Of a stretch of 11,642 bases of DNA, positions 4,701 to 11,642 are shown in pieces. The stretch spans positions 1-11,642 of the forward strand of contig CAZFBK010000022.1 in assembly GCA_964517065.1 (NCBI GenBank). The letters are read 5' to 3'. Below the pieces are notes generated by a model that saw only the letters and a program-made list of their open reading frames with translations, did not search any database and was not told the origin of the DNA. Position 1 is the first letter of the stretch. Each line of letters opens with the position of its first letter. This stretch comes from CAYYYA01 sp964517065 (lineage in GTDB: Bacteria > Patescibacteriota > Patescibacteriia > UBA1558 > 2-01-FULL-52-15). The translations under genes were made by a program, and so were the position numbers.

Positions 4701-7251
4701 TGGTCCGCTTGATACGACCGCTCCTTCAGCTATTAGTAATCTAACAAGTACTAATATCAGCAGTAGTGGTTTGACTCTAACGTGGACTGCTCCTGGTGAC
4801 GATGCTACTGTCGGTACCGCCAGTCAGTATGATATCCGCTACAGTACTTCGCCTATTAACGCTGGTAATTTTATCTCGGCTACTGCAGTCAGTGGTGAGC
4901 CAAACCCTGTAGCAGCAGGAGTGAGCCAATCTATGGCGTTATCCGGTCTCTCTGCTAACACTGTTTATTATTTTGCTATTAAATCTATCGACGACTCATT
5001 CAATACTTCAGCCGTTTCAAATATCGTCAATGTTACTACCGGTGGGGTTATTGTTCCTGACACTGCAGCACCGAGTTCAGTTAACGATATTACGATACTT
5101 TCAACCACTCAGAACTCTATCACTATCCAGTGGACTGCGCCTGGTGATGACGGTACTGTCGGTACTGCCAGTCAGTATGATATTCGCTATGCTACTTCAG
5201 AGCTCAGCGCGGCTGTTTTCACTGGCGCTACGCAGGTTGTTGGTGAGCCTGCCCCAGCAGTAGTTGGTACCGTTCAGTCACTGACTATCAGCGGCCTGAC
5301 TTCAGGTACTACCTATTACTTCGTCATGAAAACTTCTGACGAGGTTTCTAACGTCTCTACTGCTTCTAATATACCTTCCGGAACGACAGCTTCGGCTCCG
5401 GTGATCGACGTGGTAGCGCCGGCAGCTGTGACTAATCTGGCAGTACCTACTATCTCTACTAATACCGCCATTGTTACCTGGTCAGCTTCTGGTGATGACG
5501 GTGCTGTCGGTACGGCTGCTAGCTATGATCTACGTTATTCCACCTCACCGATCACTTCGGCTAATTTTGGTAGCGCTACGGCAGTAAGTGGTGAACCTAT
5601 ACCATCAGCTGCCGGTACTTCAGAGTCAATGACAATTACCGGATTATCATCAGCTACGACCTATTACTTCGCCCTTAAGGCAAGTGATGAGGTGCCAAAT
5701 CCGTCGGCTATTTCTAATGTAGTTTCTGCTATAACGAGCACACCACCGCCACCACCTGATACCACAGCTCCAGCAGCTGTTACTAATCTTGCGGTACCAA
5801 CGGTGGCTACAAACTCTGTTATTGTCAGCTGGACCGCTCCTGGTGATGATAATCTAACAGGTACTGCCACGAGTTATGATCTGCGCTACTCTACGTCACC
5901 TATTACCTCTGGTAATTTCAATAGCGCTACTGCTGTCACCGGTGAACCGGCGCCCTCTGCTGTGGGCACAGCACAATCAATGACAGTCTCCGGTCTATCT
6001 GCTGGTACAACTTACTATTTTTCAATTAAGACCAGCGATGAAGTACCTAACACGTCTCCAATCTCTAATGTTGCCTCTGGTGCTACAGCTACTATTCCAT
6101 CAGTAGACACTACTGCTCCATCGTCTATCTCCAATCTAGCTATTTCCAGTCCAACCTCATCAAGTTTAAGTGTTTCTTGGACTGCTCCTGGTGATGACGG
6201 TAGTATTGGTACTGCTTCTAGTTACGATCTGCGTTATTCTACATCACCTATTACTTCCGGTAACTTCAATAGCGCTACCTCTGTCACCGGTGAGCCTGCA
6301 CCAGCGGCAGTGGGCACAGCACAGTCTATGACAGTCTCTGGTCTATCTGCTTCAACCTTATATTACTTTGCTATCAAAACTAGTGATGAAGTCCTGAATG
6401 TTTCAGGTATTTCTAATGTTGTCTCTGGAACTACTTCAGCTTCAGTACCACCTACAGGTGGTGGCGGCGGTGGCGGTGGAGGTGGTGGAGCCACTGGCGA
6501 CACCACAGCTCCAGCTGGCGTCACTGATTTGCGTATCTCTGATCCAACTAGTAACAGCGTTACTTTGTCTTGGACTGCTTCTGGAGATGATGGAGCTACT
6601 GGCACTGCTTACGTTAATGACGTCCGTTATTCGAACCAAGCTATTACACTCAGTAACTTCAACAGCGCTACCTCTGCTAGTGGTGAACCAACTCCTACTA
6701 TTGCTGGTTCAACTCAGACTATGATTATCTCAGGTTTAACTCCAAATGTTCCTTACTACTTCGCCCTCAGAGTGGCTGATGAGGTTCTCAACTGGTCAGT
6801 ACTATCTAATGTACCAACAGTTACTCTCGGTAATAGCAACGTTCCTGATCTAACTGCTCCAGCTGCTATCTCCTCTATCTCTATTGTTAGTAGCGGCCCA
6901 GGTAGGGTTAAGCTCTCCTGGACTGTACCTACCAGCTCTAAAGCTATTGCCAGTTATGACCTGAGGTATTCACCTCAACCGATTATAGAATCTAACTTTG
7001 AGTCTGCTACTAAAGCCTCAGGCGAACCTACTCCTACTGCCAGTGGTAGTAAGCAAGACTTTATAGTTACTGGGCTAAAAGCCTTACGTAAGTACTACTT
7101 TGCTCTCAAGACTGTATCTTCTGATGGTAAGTCGTCTGCCTTAGGTAGAATCGTCTGTACTCCAAGACAGTTACCACTATCCTTACGAGCCAACCAGACT
7201 ATACCTGATTATTGTCAGGTGTATACACCTTATCCAAGAGGGAGGAAGTAA
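1798..7251 (+). CDS. Large secreted protein: putative glycoside-hydrolase-like domain plus 11 FN3 domains, 1817 aa
   Basis: Residues 1-29 form a signal peptide: MLKRH, a long hydrophobic core, then VEA before G30. Residues of about 33-430 resemble the 'putative glycoside hydrolase' TIM-barrel group (GHL15-like): DGIFADN at 194-200 looks like a barrel-strand acid motif, and FMEFQY places E293 in a similar setting. Both are only candidate catalytic acids. A beta-rich segment at about 430-500 fits the usual C-terminal sandwich of such enzymes. Eleven FN3 domains follow, starting near residues 504, 620, 738, 855, 972, 1088, 1204, 1321, 1437, 1568 and 1684. Most share DTTxP openings, a GDDG insert, YDLRYSTSPI, GEPxP and YYFAxxxxDEV. 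An 11-glycine linker (1554-1564) precedes domain 10. The tail after 1782 holds the only two cysteines, C1787 and C1806, and ends RGRK. There is no LPXTG or C-terminal membrane helix. Export is confident; enzymatic activity is inferred. Confidence 0.88.
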   Translation: MLKRHLIPATFLGVFLFLGLLLPTFGVEAGAINGSAVYYVPPKPLNQTNTNFLTQHFTSVITGRYDMSYGDAQAIRANNPNFKFYNYESLTDSYHVSDDARLAQTAASLGVDPEEAYLHYWDDTSVTLQGVTSIIPGWGGGSATDPKQARVPVYYGDLSRRATNFSTPAAMALQNKFISENAFNTPYASNIYPDGIFADNASPVLYNMGTINSGGHVRETPGHILIEAGSSTPFQTWYWNTNFKPFLTQFKIYLDNAASWTPDHKPKELMLNIANTWTDSLATAQTGHSVFMEFQYDPIRNNDDTDANGNLVGTGSVMEAYRRDSLAAANGMTSFYESNMTQSANGSSISRLDAMMGGLAYYLTARTANSQYYNFGDMPSPDTSIYSSPTGTWIGDHWANFMDVAEQQLGNPIGAPVQLSTGVDPEGHKYRIIGREYSNGYAMVRARGNWNQGPTAGSATTITLPRSLRPVDVNGVIGSATTQTTMRNGQGKFFLNASGGGPADTTPPAAVTDLAVSGLSASSISLTWTSTGDDGSAGTAASYDLRYSTSPITSANFGSATTVSNEPIPGATGSTQSMTVSGLSASTQYYFALQVSDEVPNVSSLSNIANGTTSAASAPDTTPPSAVANLAVTGTTSASVSLSWTATGDDGSVGSATSYDLRYSTSVITSANFGSATAVSGEPTPALSGTAQSMTVSGLSASTQYYFAIKASDEVANSSLISNVPNGTTAAASGGGTDTTPPAQVSNLAASNITSSSLTLSWTAPGDDGSIGTASRYFLMFSTSPIDNGNFWSGMPINYVPLPTAAGSAQSVNVTGLNANTTYYFALRTRDDVPNDSVNSNIVSASTSGLPTSGDATAPAAINDLRPTSISSGTVVLSWTAPGDDNWSGTASTYDTRFSTSPITSANFAGASQLSGEPNPSSAGTSQSMTISNLGNGTVYYYAIRVGDEVVNFSSISNVISAAASSNPGPLDTTAPSAISNLTSTNISSSGLTLTWTAPGDDATVGTASQYDIRYSTSPINAGNFISATAVSGEPNPVAAGVSQSMALSGLSANTVYYFAIKSIDDSFNTSAVSNIVNVTTGGVIVPDTAAPSSVNDITILSTTQNSITIQWTAPGDDGTVGTASQYDIRYATSELSAAVFTGATQVVGEPAPAVVGTVQSLTISGLTSGTTYYFVMKTSDEVSNVSTASNIPSGTTASAPVIDVVAPAAVTNLAVPTISTNTAIVTWSASGDDGAVGTAASYDLRYSTSPITSANFGSATAVSGEPIPSAAGTSESMTITGLSSATTYYFALKASDEVPNPSAISNVVSAITSTPPPPPDTTAPAAVTNLAVPTVATNSVIVSWTAPGDDNLTGTATSYDLRYSTSPITSGNFNSATAVTGEPAPSAVGTAQSMTVSGLSAGTTYYFSIKTSDEVPNTSPISNVASGATATIPSVDTTAPSSISNLAISSPTSSSLSVSWTAPGDDGSIGTASSYDLRYSTSPITSGNFNSATSVTGEPAPAAVGTAQSMTVSGLSASTLYYFAIKTSDEVLNVSGISNVVSGTTSASVPPTGGGGGGGGGGGATGDTTAPAGVTDLRISDPTSNSVTLSWTASGDDGATGTAYVNDVRYSNQAITLSNFNSATSASGEPTPTIAGSTQTMIISGLTPNVPYYFALRVADEVLNWSVLSNVPTVTLGNSNVPDLTAPAAISSISIVSSGPGRVKLSWTVPTSSKAIASYDLRYSPQPIIESNFESATKASGEPTPTASGSKQDFIVTGLKALRKYYFALKTVSSDGKSSALGRIVCTPRQLPLSLRANQTIPDYCQVYTPYPRGRK
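3307..7140 (+). repeat. Tandem FN3-encoding repeat array, 11 units with a period of about 350 bp
   Basis: Unit starts at 3307, 3655, 4009, 4360, 4711, 5059, 5407, 5758, 6106, 6499 and 6847 give spacings of 348, 354, 351, 351, 348, 348, 351, 348, 393 and 348 bp. The 393-bp step contains the poly-glycine linker. Adjacent units 8 and 9 share long DNA stretches, for example around CAATAGCGCTAC and GTGGGCACAGCACA, while others are more diverged. This suggests expansion by unequal recombination at different times. Confidence 0.85.
6463..7251 (+). repeat. C-terminal cassette, copy A (FN3-10, FN3-11 and tail)
   Basis: Bases 6463-7188 are identical to 10213-10938, a 726-bp perfect match at an offset of 3750. 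Five single-base differences follow within the last 60 coding bases (7189, 7200, 7228, 7244, 7248), three of them changing residues (A/T, P/T, R/K). Similarity ends after the stop codon. The left boundary falls inside the poly-glycine codons. Confidence 0.95.
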
Positions 7252-7265
7252 TTAGCTACAACTAC

Positions 7266-7301
7266 AAAAAACCTCTTAATAAATAGATCAAGAGGTTTTT
7301 T
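7266..7301 (+). terminator. Intrinsic terminator after the first FN3 gene
   Basis: AAAAAACCTCTT (7266-7277) and AAGAGGTTTTTT (7290-7301) form a perfect 12-bp stem around a 12-nt loop, with the six T's at the 3' end. It starts 15 bp after the stop codon and separates the two large genes into distinct transcription units. Confidence 0.93.
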
Positions 7302-7319
7302 AGATACAATTAAAGATGA

Positions 7320-7325
7320 TATACT
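7320..7325 (+). promoter_or_regulatory. Likely -10 element for the second FN3 gene
   Basis: TATACT matches the -10 consensus at 5 of 6 positions and lies 28 bp before the ATG. The hexamer 17 bp upstream is TTTTTA (7297-7302), a poor -35 that overlaps the terminator T-run. The leader would be about 22 nt, with no usable Shine-Dalgarno. A promoter is expected here because of the terminator just upstream. Confidence 0.5.
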
Positions 7326-7353
7326 TCAGAAGTTAATTATTGTTATTGAGTCT

Positions 7354-10300
7354 ATGACTAAACGTTTTATTCAACTTTTATTTATTGTTTTAGGTTTCGG
7401 CTTGACAATTTTCTGGCCACAGGCAGGTGTCCAGGCTGGAACGACGAATATTAACCAAGCATCAGTCGCCGGTGGTCCGTATTATTTAGACAAAGCCAAT
7501 GAAACCTACGTTCTGACAGAGAACATAACTTCTACTGGTACTGCTTTAGTTTTCTCTGCTCAGAATGTGACTTTGGATCTAAATGGTAAAACAATAACTT
7601 TTAATACTTCCGGTGCTTCTCAACGATACGGCGTAGCAATTCCACCTAGTTATGCCCATACTAATAATAAATGGGCTGGTTCTGATATTACCAGATGGAA
7701 TTGGGGTATCGGTGCTGTTATCAAAAATGGTTCTATTGTTCAAGCGCCAGGAATTAGTAATAATTGTCAGTCGTCTTATCCAAACTCACCATTCTGTGCG
7801 GCTTTGATATCTCATGATGAGAGTAATATCACAGCGCAAAATTTAACTATCACAGTTTCCGTTGGAGATACATTCGCTATGTATTTTGAGGGTGGAGGCA
7901 ACTTTGTTGTCAATAATAATACTATTAATGACAACACAACAGCTGTCATTCATCGTCATCAAGGTAGAGCGGCAATTGATTTCTTTACCCCGTCTGGGTC
8001 CCAAGGTTTAGAGATATTTAATAACGTTATTAACGGCGCTCGTCAATGGGGTATTCGTGTTGCTCGATCATCCACTGCTACTGTCTGGGCTCATATCTAC
8101 AACAATCAGATTTATCACAATACTATTGTTACTAATGGATATGGTATCGGGGCGCACGGTAGTAAATTAGATATTTATGATAATATCATACATTCTGCCA
8201 ATGGCCGTGGTATAGGGGTTCAGAGAAATAATTCAGATCCAGTCACTGATGTTAAAGTTCATAATAACGATATTGATGTAATTGAGTTACCATCGCCGGA
8301 ATATCCCAAGGTTTCGGCTCACGGCATCAAGCTTGAGGGTTGTAGTAATACCGAAGTTTATAATAATACGGTATTATCCAAGGGTTCGGTCTTAGATGCT
8401 GGTCATGTGAGCGTTGGGGCAGCCTTAGATTTTTCTGTTGATCCTGGAAGTAATAACTACGTGCATAATAACACCTTTACAGCTCGACATCTTGGTGGAC
8501 CAGGTTTTGTCAGCGGTGATCTTATAAATTACTTTGCTACTGCCATACAAGCACTCCAGGCTGACAACGCCATTGGTGATACTGGATTAAGGATTGAAGA
8601 TAACACTTTTATTACTAATGACCGGTTTTTCAGTTCAACAGAGTGGCATTCCCCCGAAAGCAGTCAGCCTCCATTTCAACTCGTTGATGCTAGTACGATT
8701 TCTTTAGCTAGAAATACTTGGGTTCGCGAGGCAACAACTCTGCCTCTCTTAGGAAAAGATATTACTTTTTATCAGTCGAGCGTTGGGGGTTTACGCTTTG
8801 TCGATAACGTTGGAGCTATTAATTTACGTAATGCTGTTGAGGGTTGGGGATGGGATTTGAATACTTGGTCTGCTGCCTATACTGGCACAGTATCTGCACG
8901 AAATGCCGATAATACTCCAGCGACAAATATCACAATACAGGCAACGAATGCCCAAGGACAAACAATTTCAGCTACAACTAATAGTTCTGGTCAAGCAACC
9001 TTAATTCTTGATGAATTTTCAGCTTCATCTATGGTGTCGGTTACAGTTTCTGAACGTAATCCCTATCAAATCACCGCACTCTTTCCTTCTGGTTCCAAGA
9101 CTCAATCCTTGACCGTTAACAGCCCTAATTGGCAAGTAACATTAACAGCTGCTGGTGGTGTTCCGGTTGATACTATTGCTCCAGCCGCAATAACAAACTT
9201 AGCTGTCAGCGGTATAACCTCGGGAACAGCGACTTTAACTTGGACTGCTCCAGGAGATGACGGCTCAAACGGTACAGCCACGACCTATGATTTGCGTTAC
9301 TCTACTTCGCCGATTGTTAGTTTCTTGTCGGCTACTCCAGTCACAGGCGCACCACTACCGGCTATCGCTGGCACGAACCAATCAATGACTATTTCGGGAC
9401 TGTCTGCCGCCACACCTTATTATTTCGCTATAAAGACCAAAGACGAAGTACCAAATACATCAACTCTATCTAATGTACCTTCTGCTACTACTTTAATATC
9501 AACTGGGGTCGATACCACCGCACCAGCTCAAATTACCAACCTAGCTATCACTGGTACGACGCAAAATTCCGTCACCTTACAATGGACAGCCACTGGTGAT
9601 GACAACCAAGCAGGTACAGCTACTAGCTATGATATGCGCTATGGAACAACAGAATTCGCGGTACTATTATTTAATCTGGCGACTCAAGCTACCGGAGAGC
9701 CAACGCCAACAGCTGCTGGAACCACTCAGTCCATGACCATTACTGGTCTCACTCCAGGTACGACTTATTATTTTGCTTTACAGGCAGGTGATGAGGTGCC
9801 AAATCTCTCGCTGGTTTCTAATGTCCCATCTGGAGCCACCACTGCTTTTGTGCCAGATACCACACCGCCGGCAACCATTACTAATCTGGCGGTACCAACT
9901 ATTTCTGCTACTACGGCCATCCTTACTTGGGTCTCTCCTGGAGACGATGGTGTAACAGGTAGGGCTTCTAATTATGATTTGCGTTACTCCACGTCGCCAA
10001 TTACTTCAGGGAACTTCAATAGTGCTACCTCAGTCACTGGAGAGCCTAGTCCTGCTGATGCTGGCGTCGCTCAAACAATGACTGTCTCGGGTTTATCTGC
10101 TTCTACTCTTTATTACTTCGCTATGAAGACGTCGGATGAAGTCCCAAACGTCTCCGCTATCTCAAATATAGTTTCTGGAACTACTTCGGCCTCAGTACCT
10201 CCTCCTTCGGGAGGCGGCGGTGGCGGTGGAGGTGGTGGAGCCACTGGCGACACCACAGCTCCAGCTGGCGTCACTGATTTGCGTATCTCTGATCCAACTA

Positions 10301-11001
10301 GTAACAGCGTTACTTTGTCTTGGACTGCTTCTGGAGATGATGGAGCTACTGGCACTGCTTACGTTAATGACGTCCGTTATTCGAACCAAGCTATTACACT
10401 CAGTAACTTCAACAGCGCTACCTCTGCTAGTGGTGAACCAACTCCTACTATTGCTGGTTCAACTCAGACTATGATTATCTCAGGTTTAACTCCAAATGTT
10501 CCTTACTACTTCGCCCTCAGAGTGGCTGATGAGGTTCTCAACTGGTCAGTACTATCTAATGTACCAACAGTTACTCTCGGTAATAGCAACGTTCCTGATC
10601 TAACTGCTCCAGCTGCTATCTCCTCTATCTCTATTGTTAGTAGCGGCCCAGGTAGGGTTAAGCTCTCCTGGACTGTACCTACCAGCTCTAAAGCTATTGC
10701 CAGTTATGACCTGAGGTATTCACCTCAACCGATTATAGAATCTAACTTTGAGTCTGCTACTAAAGCCTCAGGCGAACCTACTCCTACTGCCAGTGGTAGT
10801 AAGCAAGACTTTATAGTTACTGGGCTAAAAGCCTTACGTAAGTACTACTTTGCTCTCAAGACTGTATCTTCTGATGGTAAGTCGTCTGCCTTAGGTAGAA
10901 TCGTCTGTACTCCAAGACAGTTACCACTATCCTTACGAACCAACCAGACCATACCTGATTATTGTCAGGTGTATACAACTTATCCAAGAGGGAAGAAATA
11001 A
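7354..11001 (+). CDS. Large secreted protein: right-handed beta-helix plus 5 FN3 domains, 1215 aa
   Basis: Residues 1-28 are a signal peptide: MTKR, a hydrophobic core, then VQA before G29, close in style to the neighbour's. Residues of about 60-490 look like a pectate-lyase-like/NosD right-handed beta-helix, with repeated coils such as VTLDLNGKTI, FVVNNNTIND, LEIFNNVING, LDIYDNIIHS, VKVHNNDIDV and TEVYNNTVLS rich in asparagine ladders. Cysteines C138, C148 and C330 lie here. Residues of about 508-600 form a small beta-sandwich resembling carboxypeptidase-regulatory or Ig-like domains. FN3 domains start near 606, 720, 835, 966 and 1082, with a 10-glycine linker at 953-962. The tail carries C1185 and C1204 and ends RGKK. 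The fold suggests polysaccharide binding, lysis or epimerisation, but no catalytic site is identified. No sortase motif or C-terminal membrane helix is visible. Confidence 0.88.
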   Translation: MTKRFIQLLFIVLGFGLTIFWPQAGVQAGTTNINQASVAGGPYYLDKANETYVLTENITSTGTALVFSAQNVTLDLNGKTITFNTSGASQRYGVAIPPSYAHTNNKWAGSDITRWNWGIGAVIKNGSIVQAPGISNNCQSSYPNSPFCAALISHDESNITAQNLTITVSVGDTFAMYFEGGGNFVVNNNTINDNTTAVIHRHQGRAAIDFFTPSGSQGLEIFNNVINGARQWGIRVARSSTATVWAHIYNNQIYHNTIVTNGYGIGAHGSKLDIYDNIIHSANGRGIGVQRNNSDPVTDVKVHNNDIDVIELPSPEYPKVSAHGIKLEGCSNTEVYNNTVLSKGSVLDAGHVSVGAALDFSVDPGSNNYVHNNTFTARHLGGPGFVSGDLINYFATAIQALQADNAIGDTGLRIEDNTFITNDRFFSSTEWHSPESSQPPFQLVDASTISLARNTWVREATTLPLLGKDITFYQSSVGGLRFVDNVGAINLRNAVEGWGWDLNTWSAAYTGTVSARNADNTPATNITIQATNAQGQTISATTNSSGQATLILDEFSASSMVSVTVSERNPYQITALFPSGSKTQSLTVNSPNWQVTLTAAGGVPVDTIAPAAITNLAVSGITSGTATLTWTAPGDDGSNGTATTYDLRYSTSPIVSFLSATPVTGAPLPAIAGTNQSMTISGLSAATPYYFAIKTKDEVPNTSTLSNVPSATTLISTGVDTTAPAQITNLAITGTTQNSVTLQWTATGDDNQAGTATSYDMRYGTTEFAVLLFNLATQATGEPTPTAAGTTQSMTITGLTPGTTYYFALQAGDEVPNLSLVSNVPSGATTAFVPDTTPPATITNLAVPTISATTAILTWVSPGDDGVTGRASNYDLRYSTSPITSGNFNSATSVTGEPSPADAGVAQTMTVSGLSASTLYYFAMKTSDEVPNVSAISNIVSGTTSASVPPPSGGGGGGGGGGATGDTTAPAGVTDLRISDPTSNSVTLSWTASGDDGATGTAYVNDVRYSNQAITLSNFNSATSASGEPTPTIAGSTQTMIISGLTPNVPYYFALRVADEVLNWSVLSNVPTVTLGNSNVPDLTAPAAISSISIVSSGPGRVKLSWTVPTSSKAIASYDLRYSPQPIIESNFESATKASGEPTPTASGSKQDFIVTGLKALRKYYFALKTVSSDGKSSALGRIVCTPRQLPLSLRTNQTIPDYCQVYTTYPRGKK
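9169..10890 (+). repeat. Tandem FN3-encoding repeat array, 5 units
   Basis: Units start at 9169, 9511, 9856, 10249 and 10597 (spacings 342, 345, 393, 348). The 393-bp step with the glycine linker is the same length as the corresponding step in the upstream gene. The last two units belong to the identical cassette; the first three are diverged paralogs of the upstream array. Confidence 0.85.
10213..11001 (+). repeat. C-terminal cassette, copy B
   Basis: This is the second copy of the module at 6463-7251. It is identical over its first 726 bp, including all synonymous positions, and then differs at 10939, 10950, 10978, 10994 and 10998. The preceding FN3 unit matches its counterpart well in protein but has many silent differences. 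Confidence 0.95.
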
Positions 11002-11003
11002 AC

Positions 11004-11039
11004 AAAAAACTAGCGAGTAAATTACTTGCTAGTTTTTTT
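11004..11039. terminator. Bidirectional intrinsic terminator between convergent genes
   Basis: CTAGC (11010-11014) pairs with GCTAG (11028-11032). The stem extends inward through a G-T pair and AGTA/TACT to a 3-nt loop, about 10 bp in all. Six A's precede and seven T's follow, so the structure ends transcripts from either side. It begins 2 bp after the stop of the rightward FN3 gene and ends 5 bp before the stop of the leftward gene. Confidence 0.9.
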
Positions 11040-11044
11040 AATTA

Positions 11045-11642
11045 TTATTGACAACTGATCGTGGCGCTACTGCCATCTTCATACTGTATCTCTCCTCCAC
11101 CGTTACGAACAATATTGGTTGTTGCGTATCCTTGATAGAAGGTTGCAGAGGCGAGTGGGGAGTCTGCGAGATAGTTATAAACCCCGGTAATATAGCGCGT
11201 TGGCAAGTTACAGCTTCGATTTTCGATATAATCTCCGCTATCAGGCTGCACTACAGGACCACTGACAACACAATTATCTCCTTGGAGACCTTGGATTTGG
11301 TAGGGAGGCTGAGATAAGTCGGCTGGTTGGATATAGGCAGTAGTACAGGTTTTGAGCTTGTCGGTGAAACATTGCCAAGCAGTTTTGGTAGCTGTATTGG
11401 CACTAACAGTCGTGATAGTACCGTCGTCAGCATAGGTATAATCTAATTCTGCTTGACCTTCAGTGCCGCAATTTATACCCTTGGCAGCTACGATTGGAGC
11501 TAGAGTACCAAGAGGGATAGTATTCAAATTCGCTGTAGTAATACCCAAACTTAAGAAGCGCATGATCTGATAGGCTGCGTCGCCATTACTCATGTAGTAG
11601 CGTTTGCCGTCATCAGGACGGATATACCAGGCCTCGCCGTGA
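11045..11642 (-). CDS. CPR-type secreted protein with WYIRPDDGKRYYM motif, C-terminal part (cut by window edge)
   Basis: The leftward frame is open to the right edge, giving 198 visible residues that end ATISCQ. It should not be started at the internal ATG at 11593, because the 16 codons before it, HGEAWYIRPDDGKRYY, are part of a recognisable domain that continues into MSNGDAAYQIMRFLSLGI and then NLNTIPLG. I know this WYV/I-P-DGKRYY plus IMR-LGI pattern from many secreted or surface proteins of candidate-phyla bacteria; its function is unknown to me. The following ~150 residues are unrecognised and contain six cysteines (NCG, QCF, TCT, NCV, SCN, SCQ), which suits an oxidised extracellular protein. 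The N-terminus, and any signal peptide or membrane anchor, lies outside the window. The gene converges on the beta-helix/FN3 gene. Confidence 0.8.
   Translation of the reverse strand, partial: HGEAWYIRPDDGKRYYMSNGDAAYQIMRFLSLGITTANLNTIPLGTLAPIVAAKGINCGTEGQAELDYTYADDGTITTVSANTATKTAWQCFTDKLKTCTTAYIQPADLSQPPYQIQGLQGDNCVVSGPVVQPDSGDYIENRSCNLPTRYITGVYNYLADSPLASATFYQGYATTNIVRNGGGEIQYEDGSSATISCQ

Noticed and set aside
6363..6639. Antisense frames with poly-proline over the poly-glycine linker (also at 10113-10389)
   Set aside because: They are exact mirror images of the FN3 reading frame caused by GGT/GGC codons. The long sense frame with signal peptide and domain structure is the real gene.
3307..7140. 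CRISPR array
   Set aside because: The period of about 350 bp, the continuous reading frame and the FN3 signature show coding repeats, not short repeats with unique spacers.
6463..11001. Insertion sequence carrying the duplicated cassette
   Set aside because: The duplicated block is entirely in-frame coding sequence shared at the 3' end of two genes. No terminal inverted repeats or transposase are seen at its borders.

Overview
The window most likely comes from a Candidate Phyla Radiation (Patescibacteria, Parcubacteria-like) genome. Three things point that way. The protein cut by the right edge opens with a WYIRPDDGKRYYM segment, a type I associate with secreted CPR proteins. Two very large secreted proteins are built from fibronectin type III (FN3) domains carrying the GDDG insert. 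None of the four visible starts has a convincing Shine-Dalgarno sequence. No in-frame TGA was needed, so the standard bacterial code fits. The lineage is inferred from style, since no marker gene is present.

Layout. Bases 1-1007 are read leftward: the N-terminus of a SAM-dependent methyltransferase (cut by the left edge), a complete HAD-family hydrolase, and a tRNA-Gly(CCC) with encoded CCA. Bases 1008-1797 form a gene-free 790-bp divergent region. It holds a run of inverted repeats, a G-rich C-free tract, a 7-bp tandem repeat, three DnaA-box-like nonamers, and a near-consensus sigma70 promoter reading right. Bases 1798-7251 encode a 1817-residue secreted protein: signal peptide, putative glycoside-hydrolase-like N-terminal domain, 11 FN3 domains and a short Cys/Arg/Lys tail. 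A perfect intrinsic terminator follows. Bases 7354-11001 encode a 1215-residue secreted protein: signal peptide, right-handed beta-helix, a small beta-sandwich, 5 FN3 domains and the same tail. A second terminator at 11004-11039 is shared with a convergent, right-truncated gene.

How they fit together. The two large genes look like a pair of exported, modular, carbohydrate-oriented proteins. Different N-terminal 'business' domains are displayed on FN3 stalks that end in the same C-terminal module. The last two FN3 domains plus the start of the tail are identical at DNA level for 726 bp between the genes. That identity begins abruptly inside a poly-glycine linker, whereas neighbouring FN3 domains have diverged at synonymous sites. 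This points to recent duplication or gene conversion of a C-terminal cassette. The most unusual parts of the window are this cassette and the structured divergent intergenic region.
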